Origin: Cytophagales bacterium
Lineage (GTDB): Bacteria; Bacteroidota; Bacteroidia; Cytophagales; Spirosomataceae
Length of the DNA stretch: 64,000 bases
NCBI GenBank assembly: GCA_013298125.1
Contig: JAAFJP010000010.1
Coordinates: 62,001-126,000, forward strand
Direction: 5' to 3'
This document shows positions 24,218 through 33,575 of this stretch, one piece after another (the stretch's first letter is position 1; the number at the start of each line of letters is the position of its first letter). The translations under genes were made by a program, and so were the position numbers. The notes beneath the pieces are model-generated. The model was not told where the DNA came from. It saw only the letters and a list, made by a program, of their open reading frames with translations, and searched no databases.

Positions 24218-24970
24218 TTAGTTATTATTTTTAATCCATTCCAAAAAATCACTTTTCCTTCTACGGGCAATCGGGAGTTTGAGTTCATTACTCATCACGA
24301 CTACGCCACCGTCCTCATTCAGAACTTTCAAAACGTGATAATGTGAGATAAGATGCGAGTCGTGAATTCTAAAAAAATCATAATCTTCCAACAACTCCTG
24401 ATAGGTTTTCAAATCTCTTGACGAAAGCAAAGGTTTGTTTTCTTTTAGGTGAATAATGGTGTATCCATTGGCGGCTTCGCACCTTACAATCTCCTGAATT
24501 TCAACCATTTCCAAGCCTTGTTGGGTCGGAACTGCTAATTTGTTTTTTCTATTTTTGGGATTCTGCAAAGTCGATAGCAAGTTTTTTAAATCACCAAATC
24601 CATCGGGCGTTGATAACTGCTGTGCCGCTTTTTCTACGGCTTCTTTCAACTCTTTGACGCTTACAGGTTTAAGCAAATAATCTAAAGCCGAAAACTTGAT
24701 GGCATTCAGAGCATATTGGTCGAAACCTGTTACGAAAATGACCTTAAAATTGGGTTTGGGGAAACGAGTAAGCAAGTCGAAACCAGTGCCATTGGGCATT
24801 TCAACATCCAAGAATAGTATGTCAGGATTAAGTTTTATGATTTTTTCATAAGCATCATCCGCCGAGGATGCTGTACCAAGAATCTGAATATTAGGATAAT
24901 TGATAGCAAGCATTTTTGACAAAGACTCACGAGCGTGAGCTTCATCATCAATAATTAAAGTTTTAAACAT
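24218..24970 (-). CDS. LytTR-family response regulator
   Basis: A 250-residue regulator with a receiver domain (phosphoacceptor Asp55 in ILFLDVEMPNG, conserved Lys in LDYLLKPVS) and a C-terminal LytTR DNA-binding domain (about 145-245, with DYDFFRIHDSHLISHYHVLK). It lies 40 bp downstream of the large sensor kinase gene and is the obvious partner. The target genes are not evident. Confidence 0.93.
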   Translation of the reverse strand: MFKTLIIDDEAHARESLSKMLAINYPNIQILGTASSADDAYEKIIKLNPDILFLDVEMPNGTGFDLLTRFPKPNFKVIFVTGFDQYALNAIKFSALDYLLKPVSVKELKEAVEKAAQQLSTPDGFGDLKNLLSTLQNPKNRKNKLAVPTQQGLEMVEIQEIVRCEAANGYTIIHLKENKPLLSSRDLKTYQELLEDYDFFRIHDSHLISHYHVLKVLNEDGGVVVMSNELKLPIARRRKSDFLEWIKNNN

Positions 24971-25010
24971 TACAAGAAATCAGTGTGTGGTTTGGTCATA
25001 AATTTAGATT

Positions 25011-28000
25011 TCAAAGATACATCACAATTACTATTTTTGTACCTATTGCCATTTGATTTTCATCTTTTTTATCAATAATGCTAATTTCAATTTTGGTATT
25101 TTCAATCAATTCTAATGACCGCAAACGTTCTTCGGTAATTTCAGTTCCTCTTGATTTATAAGATTTTAGTGATTTACTTTTGATTTCTCCTGCTTTTTCT
25201 CTCCCAATTCCGTTATCATCAATCGTACAAATTAGTGAATCAGTTTCTCGTTTGAAATTGATACTCAAATAGCCATCTTCATTATCCTTGTAAACTAATC
25301 CGTGATTTATCGAATTTTCGACAAAAGGTTGCAATAACATCGAGGGTATTTCAGTATCTAAACTCACGCCATCTTCCAAAGTAATTTGATACGTAAATTT
25401 ATCTTTAAAACGTAGTTGTTCTAATTGTATATAGTATTCCAAAAGGATTTTTTCATCACTTAACGAGATATATTTATTTCTGGAAGATTCTAAAAACAAT
25501 CTCATCAATCTCGAAAATCTACTCAAATAATCGGTTGCTTCTTCGGCATCGTTGTTTAAGATAAAGTTTTGAATCGCACTCAGAGCATTAAACACAAAGT
25601 GGGGATTCATTTGAGCTTGAAGGGCTTGCAATTCGAGTTCGGCGAATTTTTTATTGATAACTGTTTTTTGTTCTTCTTCTTTTTTGATTTTACGAGTTCT
25701 CAAATAGAAATATAAAATAACTCCTCCGATAATTAACGAAATTACAAGGATAGAAAACCAAATTGTACTCCAAAAAGGGGGATTTATGATAAAAATAATA
25801 GGTTTTACAGTTTGGGTAGGGTTTCCATCAATGTCAAAAGCTCTCAGAGAAAACTCATATTTACCAGGAGATAGTAGCGAAAATTCTTTGTGTAAATCTT
25901 GTACAGGATGCCAAATGGTATCTGAATTATCACTGACCATTTTATAGTCGTACTTGATATTTTTATCACTTTTATACGACAAAGCCACAAACTCAATATC
26001 AAGGTTGTTTTGACGATAAGTAAGATTATAAAGATTTGAGACAGTAGTATCTTGGCGATTTATTTTGATATTTTTGATGATTAGTGGTACAGATTTTTTT
26101 TCATTTTCAGTATCAATAATACTTTGGATGGGGAGCATTGCCAAGCCTTTGCTTGTACCTACAAAGAGTTCATTATCACGCACAACCATACAATTGACTT
26201 CAAGCGTTGGAAGCCCCTGTGCTAAGGATATTTTTTGAATAGTATAAGTTAACTGAGGCGTTTTGAGATTCAATTTTAATAGAAAAATACCTTCATTAGT
26301 TGCTACCCAAAGACGATTGTTTTCTTTTTCTGAATAGAGGTTATTAATAATAATACCCTTCATTTCTGAAATTTCTAAGGCTCTATTTTGATGAAAACGA
26401 TAAACGCCGTAGCCGTCCGTACCCACCCATATTGCAGATTTTATATCAGATTCAAAGCATGAGATTGGTTTCGTAAGGATTGGGTATTTTTGTTTAATTG
26501 ATTGTAAATTATCAATTTTATCATTTTTATCAATTTTTAAAATTCCATTATTTGTGCCAGAGAATAAATCTCTTCCAATTACAACAGAAGCAAGATGTTT
26601 AATGTAGCTTCCTTTTTTCTCTATTCGATATTTTTTTTCATTCATTGAGAAATCAATCAAAGCACCAGAAGATGCCAGAATAACATGATTATTGGAGGTA
26701 TTAGTCAAATTTTTAACGACGTAACCCACAAACATTTTCAAAGACTTTTCTTTAATTTTTTCTTGAATGTTTCCTGTTCCTGTTTCTAATGATAAATTCT
26801 CTAAAGTTAGGGGTTTGTTTTTCCCGAGTACAGTTAAAGGCAAACTCGTAAACATGGTACTATTCCAAGCAATTACCAAAGATTCATTATTCGCTACAAT
26901 TTTTTTGATGGGGATATTTGATTCAGGTAAGATGATTTGTTGCTTCAAAACATTTTTTTCATCCAAGGAGAATATTTTTCCTGTATTAGTGCCTAACCAG
27001 AGACGATTAAATTTATCTTTTGAAAGTGTACTCACAGACTGAGCCCCAATCGAAGAGAATATATTTGAGGAAAGAGATTTTTTTGATAATAAGAATATTC
27101 CTTGATTTTGGGTACAGAGCCACATATTTTCTTCTTTGTCAAAAAAAACTGTGTTTATATTGAAGTTTTTAATAAAATCGAATCTTTTTTCTCGGTTTAA
27201 ATTTTCGTCAATAATAAAAATGTCTCGTTCGGTAACTATCAATTTTTTCTTGGGTGTACCCGTCGAAAGTATCAGGTTTAGTACATCATTTTTGTTATTG
27301 GTAAGTGCGTTTAATTTTTTTGTATAAAACTGATGATTTCTATAAAAACTAATGCTATCATTTGTTCCATAAATGGTTTTATCGTCATCAAATTCTATGG
27401 ATATAACGTTGTACCAAAATTCATTATTGAACACATTGATATTAGGCAATATATGAGGTTTATGTAATAAATTATGCTCAAAACTTTCTGATAAAGCTCT
27501 AATGAACCATTCACGATTTCCTTTCAAAGGTTTATGAACAATTGTAGTAGGCATATAAACCTCACCTGTTTGAATAGGATATATATTTATCCCTTTTCGT
27601 GAAATATTATACAAACTTACATGGACTTTGTTGGTCATGTCTATGGTTAGACTTTTTCCTACATTGTTCAGTATAACCCTTAATTTGTTCTTGCCTTCTT
27701 GCACATAGCACGCCACATGTGCATCGTGATATTCCTTATACGGATTCTCAATCACATGGAATTTATCGTCCTTCAAATCAAAATAAAAGAAGGCGTTGGC
27801 ATAGGATAAAAACCAAATTCTTTGCTCGGAGTCTTCTGCACAGTGCCAAATATCGTTATTAGGAAGTCCATTCTTAGTAGTGAATTTTTCAAATTTATAA
27901 CCATCAAAACGGGTAATTCCTTTATCTGTACAAAACCAAATAAAGCCCTTACTGTCTTGAAAAGCCCTATATACGTGTGAACTGGGTATGCCATCATCAA

Positions 28001-28088
28001 CGGAATAATTACGAAAATGGGGTGTTTGGGCAAGAAGATTTTGCCCAGCAAAGAGGAGTGTGAAAATGATGGTTAGTAGCGTTTTCAT
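25011..28088 (-). CDS. Two-component regulator propeller sensor histidine kinase
   Basis: The 1025-residue kinase begins with a signal peptide (MKTLLTIIFTLLFAGQNLLAQ). A periplasmic beta-propeller of regulator-propeller repeats follows (for example DSKGFIWFCTDKGITRFDGY, KEENMWLCTQNQGIFLLSKK, KSAIWVGTDGYGVYRF). A Y_Y_Y domain comes next (about 680-765, with SLLSPGKYEFSLRAFDIDG). A single membrane helix lies at about 772-797. The cytoplasmic part is a LytS-type kinase with His830 in NPHFVFNALSAIQNF, the N-box ENSINHGL and a glycine box DDNGIGR. Receptors of this build sense extracellular ligands, but here no polysaccharide utilisation genes are near. Confidence 0.93.
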   Translation of the reverse strand: MKTLLTIIFTLLFAGQNLLAQTPHFRNYSVDDGIPSSHVYRAFQDSKGFIWFCTDKGITRFDGYKFEKFTTKNGLPNNDIWHCAEDSEQRIWFLSYANAFFYFDLKDDKFHVIENPYKEYHDAHVACYVQEGKNKLRVILNNVGKSLTIDMTNKVHVSLYNISRKGINIYPIQTGEVYMPTTIVHKPLKGNREWFIRALSESFEHNLLHKPHILPNINVFNNEFWYNVISIEFDDDKTIYGTNDSISFYRNHQFYTKKLNALTNNKNDVLNLILSTGTPKKKLIVTERDIFIIDENLNREKRFDFIKNFNINTVFFDKEENMWLCTQNQGIFLLSKKSLSSNIFSSIGAQSVSTLSKDKFNRLWLGTNTGKIFSLDEKNVLKQQIILPESNIPIKKIVANNESLVIAWNSTMFTSLPLTVLGKNKPLTLENLSLETGTGNIQEKIKEKSLKMFVGYVVKNLTNTSNNHVILASSGALIDFSMNEKKYRIEKKGSYIKHLASVVIGRDLFSGTNNGILKIDKNDKIDNLQSIKQKYPILTKPISCFESDIKSAIWVGTDGYGVYRFHQNRALEISEMKGIIINNLYSEKENNRLWVATNEGIFLLKLNLKTPQLTYTIQKISLAQGLPTLEVNCMVVRDNELFVGTSKGLAMLPIQSIIDTENEKKSVPLIIKNIKINRQDTTVSNLYNLTYRQNNLDIEFVALSYKSDKNIKYDYKMVSDNSDTIWHPVQDLHKEFSLLSPGKYEFSLRAFDIDGNPTQTVKPIIFIINPPFWSTIWFSILVISLIIGGVILYFYLRTRKIKKEEEQKTVINKKFAELELQALQAQMNPHFVFNALSAIQNFILNNDAEEATDYLSRFSRLMRLFLESSRNKYISLSDEKILLEYYIQLEQLRFKDKFTYQITLEDGVSLDTEIPSMLLQPFVENSINHGLVYKDNEDGYLSINFKRETDSLICTIDDNGIGREKAGEIKSKSLKSYKSRGTEITEERLRSLELIENTKIEISIIDKKDENQMAIGTKIVIVMYL

Positions 28089-28169
28089 ATTCCAAAAATA
28101 CGAGTTAGTGATGAGTTATGAGCAATTGGTATTGAGATTTTTGGGAATAATGTTCTAATTTTGTCTTTC

Positions 28170-28242
28170 AGTGATTGGTGATTAGTGGTTAGTGATTGGT
28201 TTGATATGTCCGCCAACCACCAATCACTAATCACCAATCACT
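28170..28242. repeat. Inverted repeat of AGTGATTGGTGATTAGT units
   Basis: The left arm 28170-28197 and right arm 28215-28242 are near reverse complements, separated by a short spacer with TGTCCGCCAAC. A solitary copy lies at 32027-32044. It fills the gap between the divergent sensor and leuS genes and sits only 17 bp before leuS. Confidence 0.8.
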
Positions 28243-28258
28243 AATACCTTAAAAAAAA

Positions 28259-31189
28259 ATGGACTATAATTACAGAGAAGTAGAACAAAAATGGAGAGCG
28301 TTTTGGGAAGAAAATGAGACTTTCAAAACAGAGATAAATCCCTCAAAACCAAAATATTACGTATTAGATATGTTTCCGTATCCATCGGGTGCGGGGCTAC
28401 ACGTGGGACATCCGCTTGGGTATATTGCCTCTGATATTATTGCTCGCTACAAGCGTTTGAAGGGCTTTAATGTGCTTCATCCTATGGGCTTCGATTCCTT
28501 CGGTTTGCCCGCCGAACAATACGCTATTCAAACGGGGGAACATCCTGCCATCACTACCGAAGAAAACATAAAGACTTATATCCGTCAGCTAAAACAAATT
28601 GGTTTTAGCTATGATTGGAGCAAAGAAGTACGTACTTCCGATGCTAAATATTACAAATGGACTCAGTGGATTTTTATGCAATTATTCAATCACTATTACG
28701 ATAAAAATGCGAATAAAGCCTTGAAAATCAGTGATTTAATTGTGCGTTTTTCAGAATCTGGCAATAAGTCTGTCAATGCCGTTTGTGATGAAGATACGCC
28801 TAATTTCACTTCGGAAGAGTGGAATGGAATGACCGAATACGAACAGCAATCTATGTTGTTAAAATACCGTTTGACTTACCCTGACGAATCTGTCGTAAAC
28901 TGGTGTCCAGGATTGGGAACTGTTTTGGCAAATGATGAAGTAAAAGACGGTGTTTCAGAACGTGGTGGATTTCCTGTTGAGCAAAAGAAAATGAAGCAAT
29001 GGGCAATGCGAATCACTGCCTACGCTGACCGTTTGATTGATGGCTTGAATGAAGTAGATTGGTCAGATTCGTTAAAAGACCAACAACGTAATTGGATTGG
29101 CAGAAGTACAGGAGCAAGTGTTCGGTTTCAAATAGCCCCCCCCGCCCCCAGAGGGGGAGCTACTGAGACGAAATCGGATGAGAAAACTCCCCCTCTGGGG
29201 GCGGGGGGGGCTATCGAAGTATTCACCACCAGAGTCGATACCATCTACGGTGTTTCGTTCATGGTAATTGCCCCTGAGCATGAATATGTACCGTTTTTAA
29301 CAACTTCCGAACAAAAAGAAGCCGTTGATGAATATGTAAAATGGGTAGCTTCTCGAAGTGAATTAGACCGTATGTCGGAGGTAAAAAAAGTATCGGGTGT
29401 TTTCACAGGGAGTTACGTTATCAATCCATTCAACAACGAAAAAGTGCCGATTTATTTGGCTGATTACGTTTTGGCTGGTTACGGAACGGGTGCGGTCATG
29501 GGTGTACCTTCGGGCGACCAACGTGACTGGAATTTTGCAACCCATTTCAACTTGCCAATCGTGCCAATTTTGGATGCTCAGAAAGATATTGACACTCAGG
29601 CAGACAACACCAAAGAAGGAAAGTATATCAATTCAGGCATTATTAATGGCTTGGAATATAAGGAAGCAACCAAAGTTTTGACGGATTTCTTAGAAGAAAA
29701 AGGAATCGGAAAAGGTAAGATTCAATACCGTTTGCGAAATGCTGTTTTCAGTCGCCAACGTTATTGGGGCGAGCCTGTACCAGCGTATTTTAAGGATGGT
29801 TTGCCGTACTTAATAGAAGAATCAGGATTGCCTTTGACCTTGCCAGTAATTGATAAATACCTTCCGACTGAAACAGGCGAACCACCTTTGGGACGTGCGG
29901 AGGGTTGGGCATATCACCCCTCTCATAATGGAGAGGGGCAGGGGGTGAGGTATCCTTATGAACTTTCAACAATGCCAGGTTGGGCGGGTTCGTCTTGGTA
30001 TTGGTATCGTTATATGGATGCCCACAACGAGACAGAATTTGCTTCGCAGGAATCAATAAATTACTGGAAAGCCGTTGATTTGTACATTGGAGGTTCGGAA
30101 CACGCCACAGGACATTTATTGTACAGTCGTTTTTGGAATAAATTTTTGAAAGATTTAGGACTTGTTCCAGAAGAAGAATTTGCCAAGAAATTGATTAATC
30201 AAGGAATGATTCAAGGGCGTTCTAATTTTGTGTATCGAGTAAAAAACAGCCCCCTAACCCCCAGAGGGGGAATATTGGACTCAAATATTGAAAGCGAAAG
30301 TTCCCCCTCTGGGGGCGGAGGGGGCTTGTTTGTCTCCGCTGGCTTACGTCATGACTATGAAACTACTCCAATTCACGTGGATGTAAATATTGTGAGTAAC
30401 GATGTGCTTGATATTGAGGCATTTAAGGCTTGGAGAGAAGATTTTTCTAATGCTGAATTTATTTTAGAAGATGGAAAATACGTTTGTGGAGTGGAGGTTG
30501 AAAAGATGTCAAAATCTAAGTACAACGTTGTTAATCCAGATATTTTAGTTGATAAAGTCGGTGCGGACACTTTACGTTTGTATGAAATGTTCTTAGGACC
30601 TTTGGAACAAGCCAAGCCGTGGAATACCAACGGAATCGACGGTTCATTTAGATTTATCAAAAAAGTTTGGCGTTTGTTTTATGATGATGCTGATAATTTG
30701 AAAGTAAAAGATGAGGTCCCCAATCCAGCTGAATTGAAGGTTTTGCATACAGCCATTAAGAAAGTTGAGGAGGATTTGGAACGTTATTCTTTCAATACCG
30801 TAGTTTCAACTTTGATGATTTGTGTCAATGATTTAGGTACGTTGAAATGCTCTAAAAAGGCTATTTTGCAAGAATTAGTTATTTTGATGTCGCCATATAC
30901 CCCTCATATTGCCGAGGAACTTTGGACGATTTTGGGCAATGAAGCGGGTACTATTTCTTACACAAATTTCCCAACGTTCAATCCAGCTTATTTAGTAGAA
31001 GCTAATTTTGAATATCCAATTTCTATCAATGGAAAGGTGAGAGCTAATCTTTCGTTCCCTACTGATGCTTTACCTGCTGATATTGAGGCAGTTGTACGTG
31101 AAAATGAAATTGTAATGAAATGGTTGGAAGGCAAAGAAATTAAGAAGGTTATCGTTGTACCAAAGCGTATTGTGAATGTGGTGATGTAG
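28259..31189 (+). CDS. leuS: Leucyl-tRNA synthetase with three palindrome-derived insertions
   Basis: The 976-residue class I synthetase has the HIGH-type HVGH at 48-51 and KMSKS at 749-753. The editing domain includes VFTTRVDTIYGVSF. Three segments look foreign: about 292-319 (APPAPRGGA to PPLGAGGA), 553-564 (HPSHNGEGQGVR) and 663-689 (NSPLTPRGG to SPSGGGGG). Each is encoded by a GC-rich palindromic element in an otherwise AT-rich gene, and each falls between well-conserved motifs. The reading frame is kept throughout. The gene is expected to be essential, so the insertions must be tolerated unless another leuS copy exists. Confidence 0.96.
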   Translation: MDYNYREVEQKWRAFWEENETFKTEINPSKPKYYVLDMFPYPSGAGLHVGHPLGYIASDIIARYKRLKGFNVLHPMGFDSFGLPAEQYAIQTGEHPAITTEENIKTYIRQLKQIGFSYDWSKEVRTSDAKYYKWTQWIFMQLFNHYYDKNANKALKISDLIVRFSESGNKSVNAVCDEDTPNFTSEEWNGMTEYEQQSMLLKYRLTYPDESVVNWCPGLGTVLANDEVKDGVSERGGFPVEQKKMKQWAMRITAYADRLIDGLNEVDWSDSLKDQQRNWIGRSTGASVRFQIAPPAPRGGATETKSDEKTPPLGAGGAIEVFTTRVDTIYGVSFMVIAPEHEYVPFLTTSEQKEAVDEYVKWVASRSELDRMSEVKKVSGVFTGSYVINPFNNEKVPIYLADYVLAGYGTGAVMGVPSGDQRDWNFATHFNLPIVPILDAQKDIDTQADNTKEGKYINSGIINGLEYKEATKVLTDFLEEKGIGKGKIQYRLRNAVFSRQRYWGEPVPAYFKDGLPYLIEESGLPLTLPVIDKYLPTETGEPPLGRAEGWAYHPSHNGEGQGVRYPYELSTMPGWAGSSWYWYRYMDAHNETEFASQESINYWKAVDLYIGGSEHATGHLLYSRFWNKFLKDLGLVPEEEFAKKLINQGMIQGRSNFVYRVKNSPLTPRGGILDSNIESESSPSGGGGGLFVSAGLRHDYETTPIHVDVNIVSNDVLDIEAFKAWREDFSNAEFILEDGKYVCGVEVEKMSKSKYNVVNPDILVDKVGADTLRLYEMFLGPLEQAKPWNTNGIDGSFRFIKKVWRLFYDDADNLKVKDEVPNPAELKVLHTAIKKVEEDLERYSFNTVVSTLMICVNDLGTLKCSKKAILQELVILMSPYTPHIAEELWTILGNEAGTISYTNFPTFNPAYLVEANFEYPISINGKVRANLSFPTDALPADIEAVVRENEIVMKWLEGKEIKKVIVVPKRIVNVVM
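29132..29214. repeat. Palindromic element 1 in leuS, perfect 28-bp arms
   Basis: Arms 29132-29159 and 29187-29214 pair at all 28 positions. They begin ATAGC and end GCTAT and consist mostly of C and G runs. The 27-base loop is AT-balanced. The whole unit is translated. Confidence 0.95.
29915..29950. repeat. Half element 2 in leuS
   Basis: CACCCCTCTC and GGAGAGGGG with a trailing CAGGGGGTGAGG form the reverse complement of half of the element at 41448-41532, differing mainly in the small loop. It encodes the insert HPSHNGEGQGVR. Confidence 0.85.
30247..30327. repeat. Palindromic element 3 in leuS
   Basis: Arms 30247-30272 and 30301-30327 pair with one small indel. The sequence is close to element 1 (AGCCCCC...CCCCCAGAGGGGG). 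It is translated in frame. Confidence 0.9.
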
Positions 31190-31196
31190 CTTTCCC

Positions 31197-31293
31197 GTCT
31201 GAATTCGGATTCGCCAGATTAGCGGATTTATTGGATTAAGTTATGTGCTAAAAATCCTAAAAATCCACTAATCTGTCGAATCCAAATTCAGAC
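31197..31293. repeat. Inverted repeat with 34-bp arms
   Basis: GTCTGAATTCGGATTCGCCA onward at 31197-31230 pairs with 31260-31293 at about 30 of 34 positions. It is the second member of the family seen at 2415-2558. It fills the gap between the leuS stop and the next start. Confidence 0.88.
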
Positions 31294-31306
31294 AATTTTG
31301 TAGAAT

Positions 31307-31957
31307 ATGAATATACCCATCCTCCACGAAGACTCCGAAATTCTCGTTGTGAACAAACCCAACGGAATTCCTACGCAACCCGATAAAAAAGGTTCGGAAT
31401 CTTTATTGGAAATCCTTTCAGAAAATCGTCCCAATCTGTATCTTATCCATCGTCTTGACCAACGAGTGTCAGGCATCGTTATTTTTGCCAAAACAGAACA
31501 ATCAGCCGCACGACTCAGCAAAGATTTTCAAGCCAGAAATATCACTAAAAAATACAGAGCCATCGTAGCCAATAAACCTTCTGAATCAGAAGCAAGATTG
31601 ACTCATTGGTTATTGAAAGATGCTAAGAAAAATATTTCAAAAGCCTTTGAAAATGAAGTGAAAAATAGTCAAAGAGCTGAATTGATTTACAAAGTTATAC
31701 AATCCTCTGAACGTTACCATTTACTTGAAATTGAACTACTTACAGGTCGTTTTCATCAGATTCGCTCACAATTATCTACCATTGGCTCTCCAATTTTGGG
31801 AGATTTGAAATATAGCTATAAAAGAAGTTCGCCAGACGGGAGTATTTTTTTGCAATCCTATCATCTTTCTTTAAATCATCCGACAACAAAACAGGCACTC
31901 CAATTTGAAATTGAAATGCCTGAGTTATGGGGAAAATATGGGTTTGAATTTTTATAA
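31307..31957 (+). CDS. RluA-family RNA pseudouridine synthase
   Basis: The 216-residue enzyme has the catalytic Asp51 in the HRLDQRVSG motif and the family pattern VVNKPNGIPTQPD and TGRFHQIRSQLSTIGSPILGDLKY. It lacks an N-terminal S4 domain. The target uridine (rRNA or tRNA) cannot be inferred from sequence. It lies 117 bp after leuS in the same direction, with a palindromic element between them. Confidence 0.92.
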   Translation: MNIPILHEDSEILVVNKPNGIPTQPDKKGSESLLEILSENRPNLYLIHRLDQRVSGIVIFAKTEQSAARLSKDFQARNITKKYRAIVANKPSESEARLTHWLLKDAKKNISKAFENEVKNSQRAELIYKVIQSSERYHLLEIELLTGRFHQIRSQLSTIGSPILGDLKYSYKRSSPDGSIFLQSYHLSLNHPTTKQALQFEIEMPELWGKYGFEFL

Positions 31958-32026
31958 ATTAAGGGATAAATACAGTTTCAACGTCATTTCCATTTTTTAC
32001 AAATACGAAAATTTAGGTGGTTGAAA

Positions 32027-32044
32027 CACTAATCACCAATCACT
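32027..32044. repeat. Solitary CACTAATCACCAATCACT unit
   Basis: It matches the arms of the element at 28170-28242 in an intergenic position just before the dGTPase stop. Confidence 0.7.
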
Positions 32045-32046
32045 AT

Positions 32047-33408
32047 TTAATGAATCGTAATTCCCGTTATCCGTCTATACAAATCCACGGCATACAAATC
32101 AGACATACCCGCTACGAAGTCCACGACAATTTGGATATTGTTGTACAATTCGCCTTGTTGAATATTGTTTTGTTTTGGGATGAGTTGTAATAATTTCCCT
32201 GATTTTGAGCGTGTTGGATGCAAAACTGCCGTCACGAATTCGTCTAATAATGCCCCTATGACGTTGTAACCCGCAATTTCTATCTCAACCACAGATTTAT
32301 GATTGTAAATATCTCGTACCGAAATGTCATCTACTTTTTTCAGACAAGCCAAGGTATGAACGTCCAACATATCAATCAATGACTTGTTTAATTGTCCTGA
32401 CAAAATTTGGTCTTCATGCTGCATAAACGCCTCCGTGCATTGTTGCGAAAGCAAGTTTATGAGCATCGCCCGAAGGAAGGCTAACTTTTCGTTATTGTCC
32501 GTAATGCGAGGTAACTTGCTTTCTGTCAGGTATTTATAAGTCGTTTCGTCGTTTTCCCAGAAAGGTAAAAGTAAATCTGTAACCTGTTGGACGGTCAAAA
32601 TTCTGAGACGGTGTGCATCTTCTAAGTCTATGATTCTGTAACAAATATCGTCGGCGGCTTCCATCAAAAACACGAAAGGATGTCGAGCGAAAGTATTGTG
32701 TTCATCGTCCAAAACTTTGATATTCAACTCATTGGCAACTTTACGATAAACCTCAATTTCTGAATCAAAAAATCCTGATTTTTTTGTGCCAATCAAACCC
32801 GTTTTTTTATTGAAGCCATTGGTCGAATCTGTCGGATATTTCACGATGGTCGCAATGGCGGTATAGGTCAATTTATGCCCGTTTTGGTCGTTGGTCAAAA
32901 TACGAAACGCATTAGCATTTCCTTCAAACTTTCGGAAGTCATTGATTTGATTTTCAGAGAGTTCTGCCTCCAAAGTATCCTTAGTTTCACCCGTCAGGTT
33001 CTCAAAATAATTCCGAATTGCCGACTCTCCCGAATGCCCAAAAGGAGGATTGCCAATGTCGTGTGCCAAGCAAGCCGTAGCAATTACAGTTGGCAAATCA
33101 TACCGATAAAACTCATGAAAATCTGGATTTTCATTTGGATATTTTTGGGATAATTTCACGCCAACCGCTTTCCCCAATGACCGCCCAACGGAGGCAACTT
33201 CTAAACTATGGGTCAAACGATTATGTACAAAAATAGGACCTGGAACTGGAAAAACTTGGGTCTTGTTTTGCATTCTTCGGAAGGGCGAAGAGAAGATAAG
33301 TCGGTCATAATCACGCAAATAGGCATTACGGATAAGGTCAGCTTTTTCAGTTTCGTAACGATTTTCCGCTCCAAGGCGTTTGCTGGTATAAAGTGTTTTC
33401 CAGTTCAT
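32047..33408 (-). CDS. dgt: Deoxyguanosinetriphosphate triphosphohydrolase-like protein
   Basis: The 453-residue HD-domain protein hydrolyses dGTP or other dNTPs. The metal ligands are His67 (NRLTHSLEV), His116-Asp117 in CLAHDIGNPPFGHSGE, and a later Asp in FLMEAADDICYRIIDLEDA. The N-terminal RRMQNKTQVFPVPGP is typical. It is of the non-enterobacterial long type. Substrate preference within the family varies, so the symbol is by homology only. It is transcribed alone. Confidence 0.9.
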   Translation of the reverse strand: MNWKTLYTSKRLGAENRYETEKADLIRNAYLRDYDRLIFSSPFRRMQNKTQVFPVPGPIFVHNRLTHSLEVASVGRSLGKAVGVKLSQKYPNENPDFHEFYRYDLPTVIATACLAHDIGNPPFGHSGESAIRNYFENLTGETKDTLEAELSENQINDFRKFEGNANAFRILTNDQNGHKLTYTAIATIVKYPTDSTNGFNKKTGLIGTKKSGFFDSEIEVYRKVANELNIKVLDDEHNTFARHPFVFLMEAADDICYRIIDLEDAHRLRILTVQQVTDLLLPFWENDETTYKYLTESKLPRITDNNEKLAFLRAMLINLLSQQCTEAFMQHEDQILSGQLNKSLIDMLDVHTLACLKKVDDISVRDIYNHKSVVEIEIAGYNVIGALLDEFVTAVLHPTRSKSGKLLQLIPKQNNIQQGELYNNIQIVVDFVAGMSDLYAVDLYRRITGITIH

Positions 33409-33482
33409 GGTTGATAATTTATTTACGTCAAATTTATGATTTATGACGGCTAATTTCTAATTTACAGTAGAGAATTTTGAAA

Positions 33483-33543
33483 ATAATGATTGTTTTACGG
33501 AAGCCTTCGGTCAAACCGAAGGCTTCCGTAAAACAATCATTAT
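33483..33543. repeat. Perfect palindrome with 29-bp arms
   Basis: Arms 33483-33511 and 33515-33543 pair at every position around a 3-base loop. The core is AGCCTTCGGT / ACCGAAGGCT. It lies in the leader region of the permease gene. Confidence 0.95.
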
Positions 33544-33575
33544 CAACTCAGAACAAAGAACCCAGAACTAAAAAC

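Noticed and set aside
24070-25000. A 14-bp sequence TATGACCAAACCAC at 24070-24083 and inverted at 24987-25000, flanking a regulator gene
   Set aside because: Pairs of matching 14-mers are expected by chance in 64 kb, so a regulatory role is not supported.
33477-33575. N-terminal extension of the permease
   Set aside because: It is translated palindrome; the family start fits the ATG at 33576.
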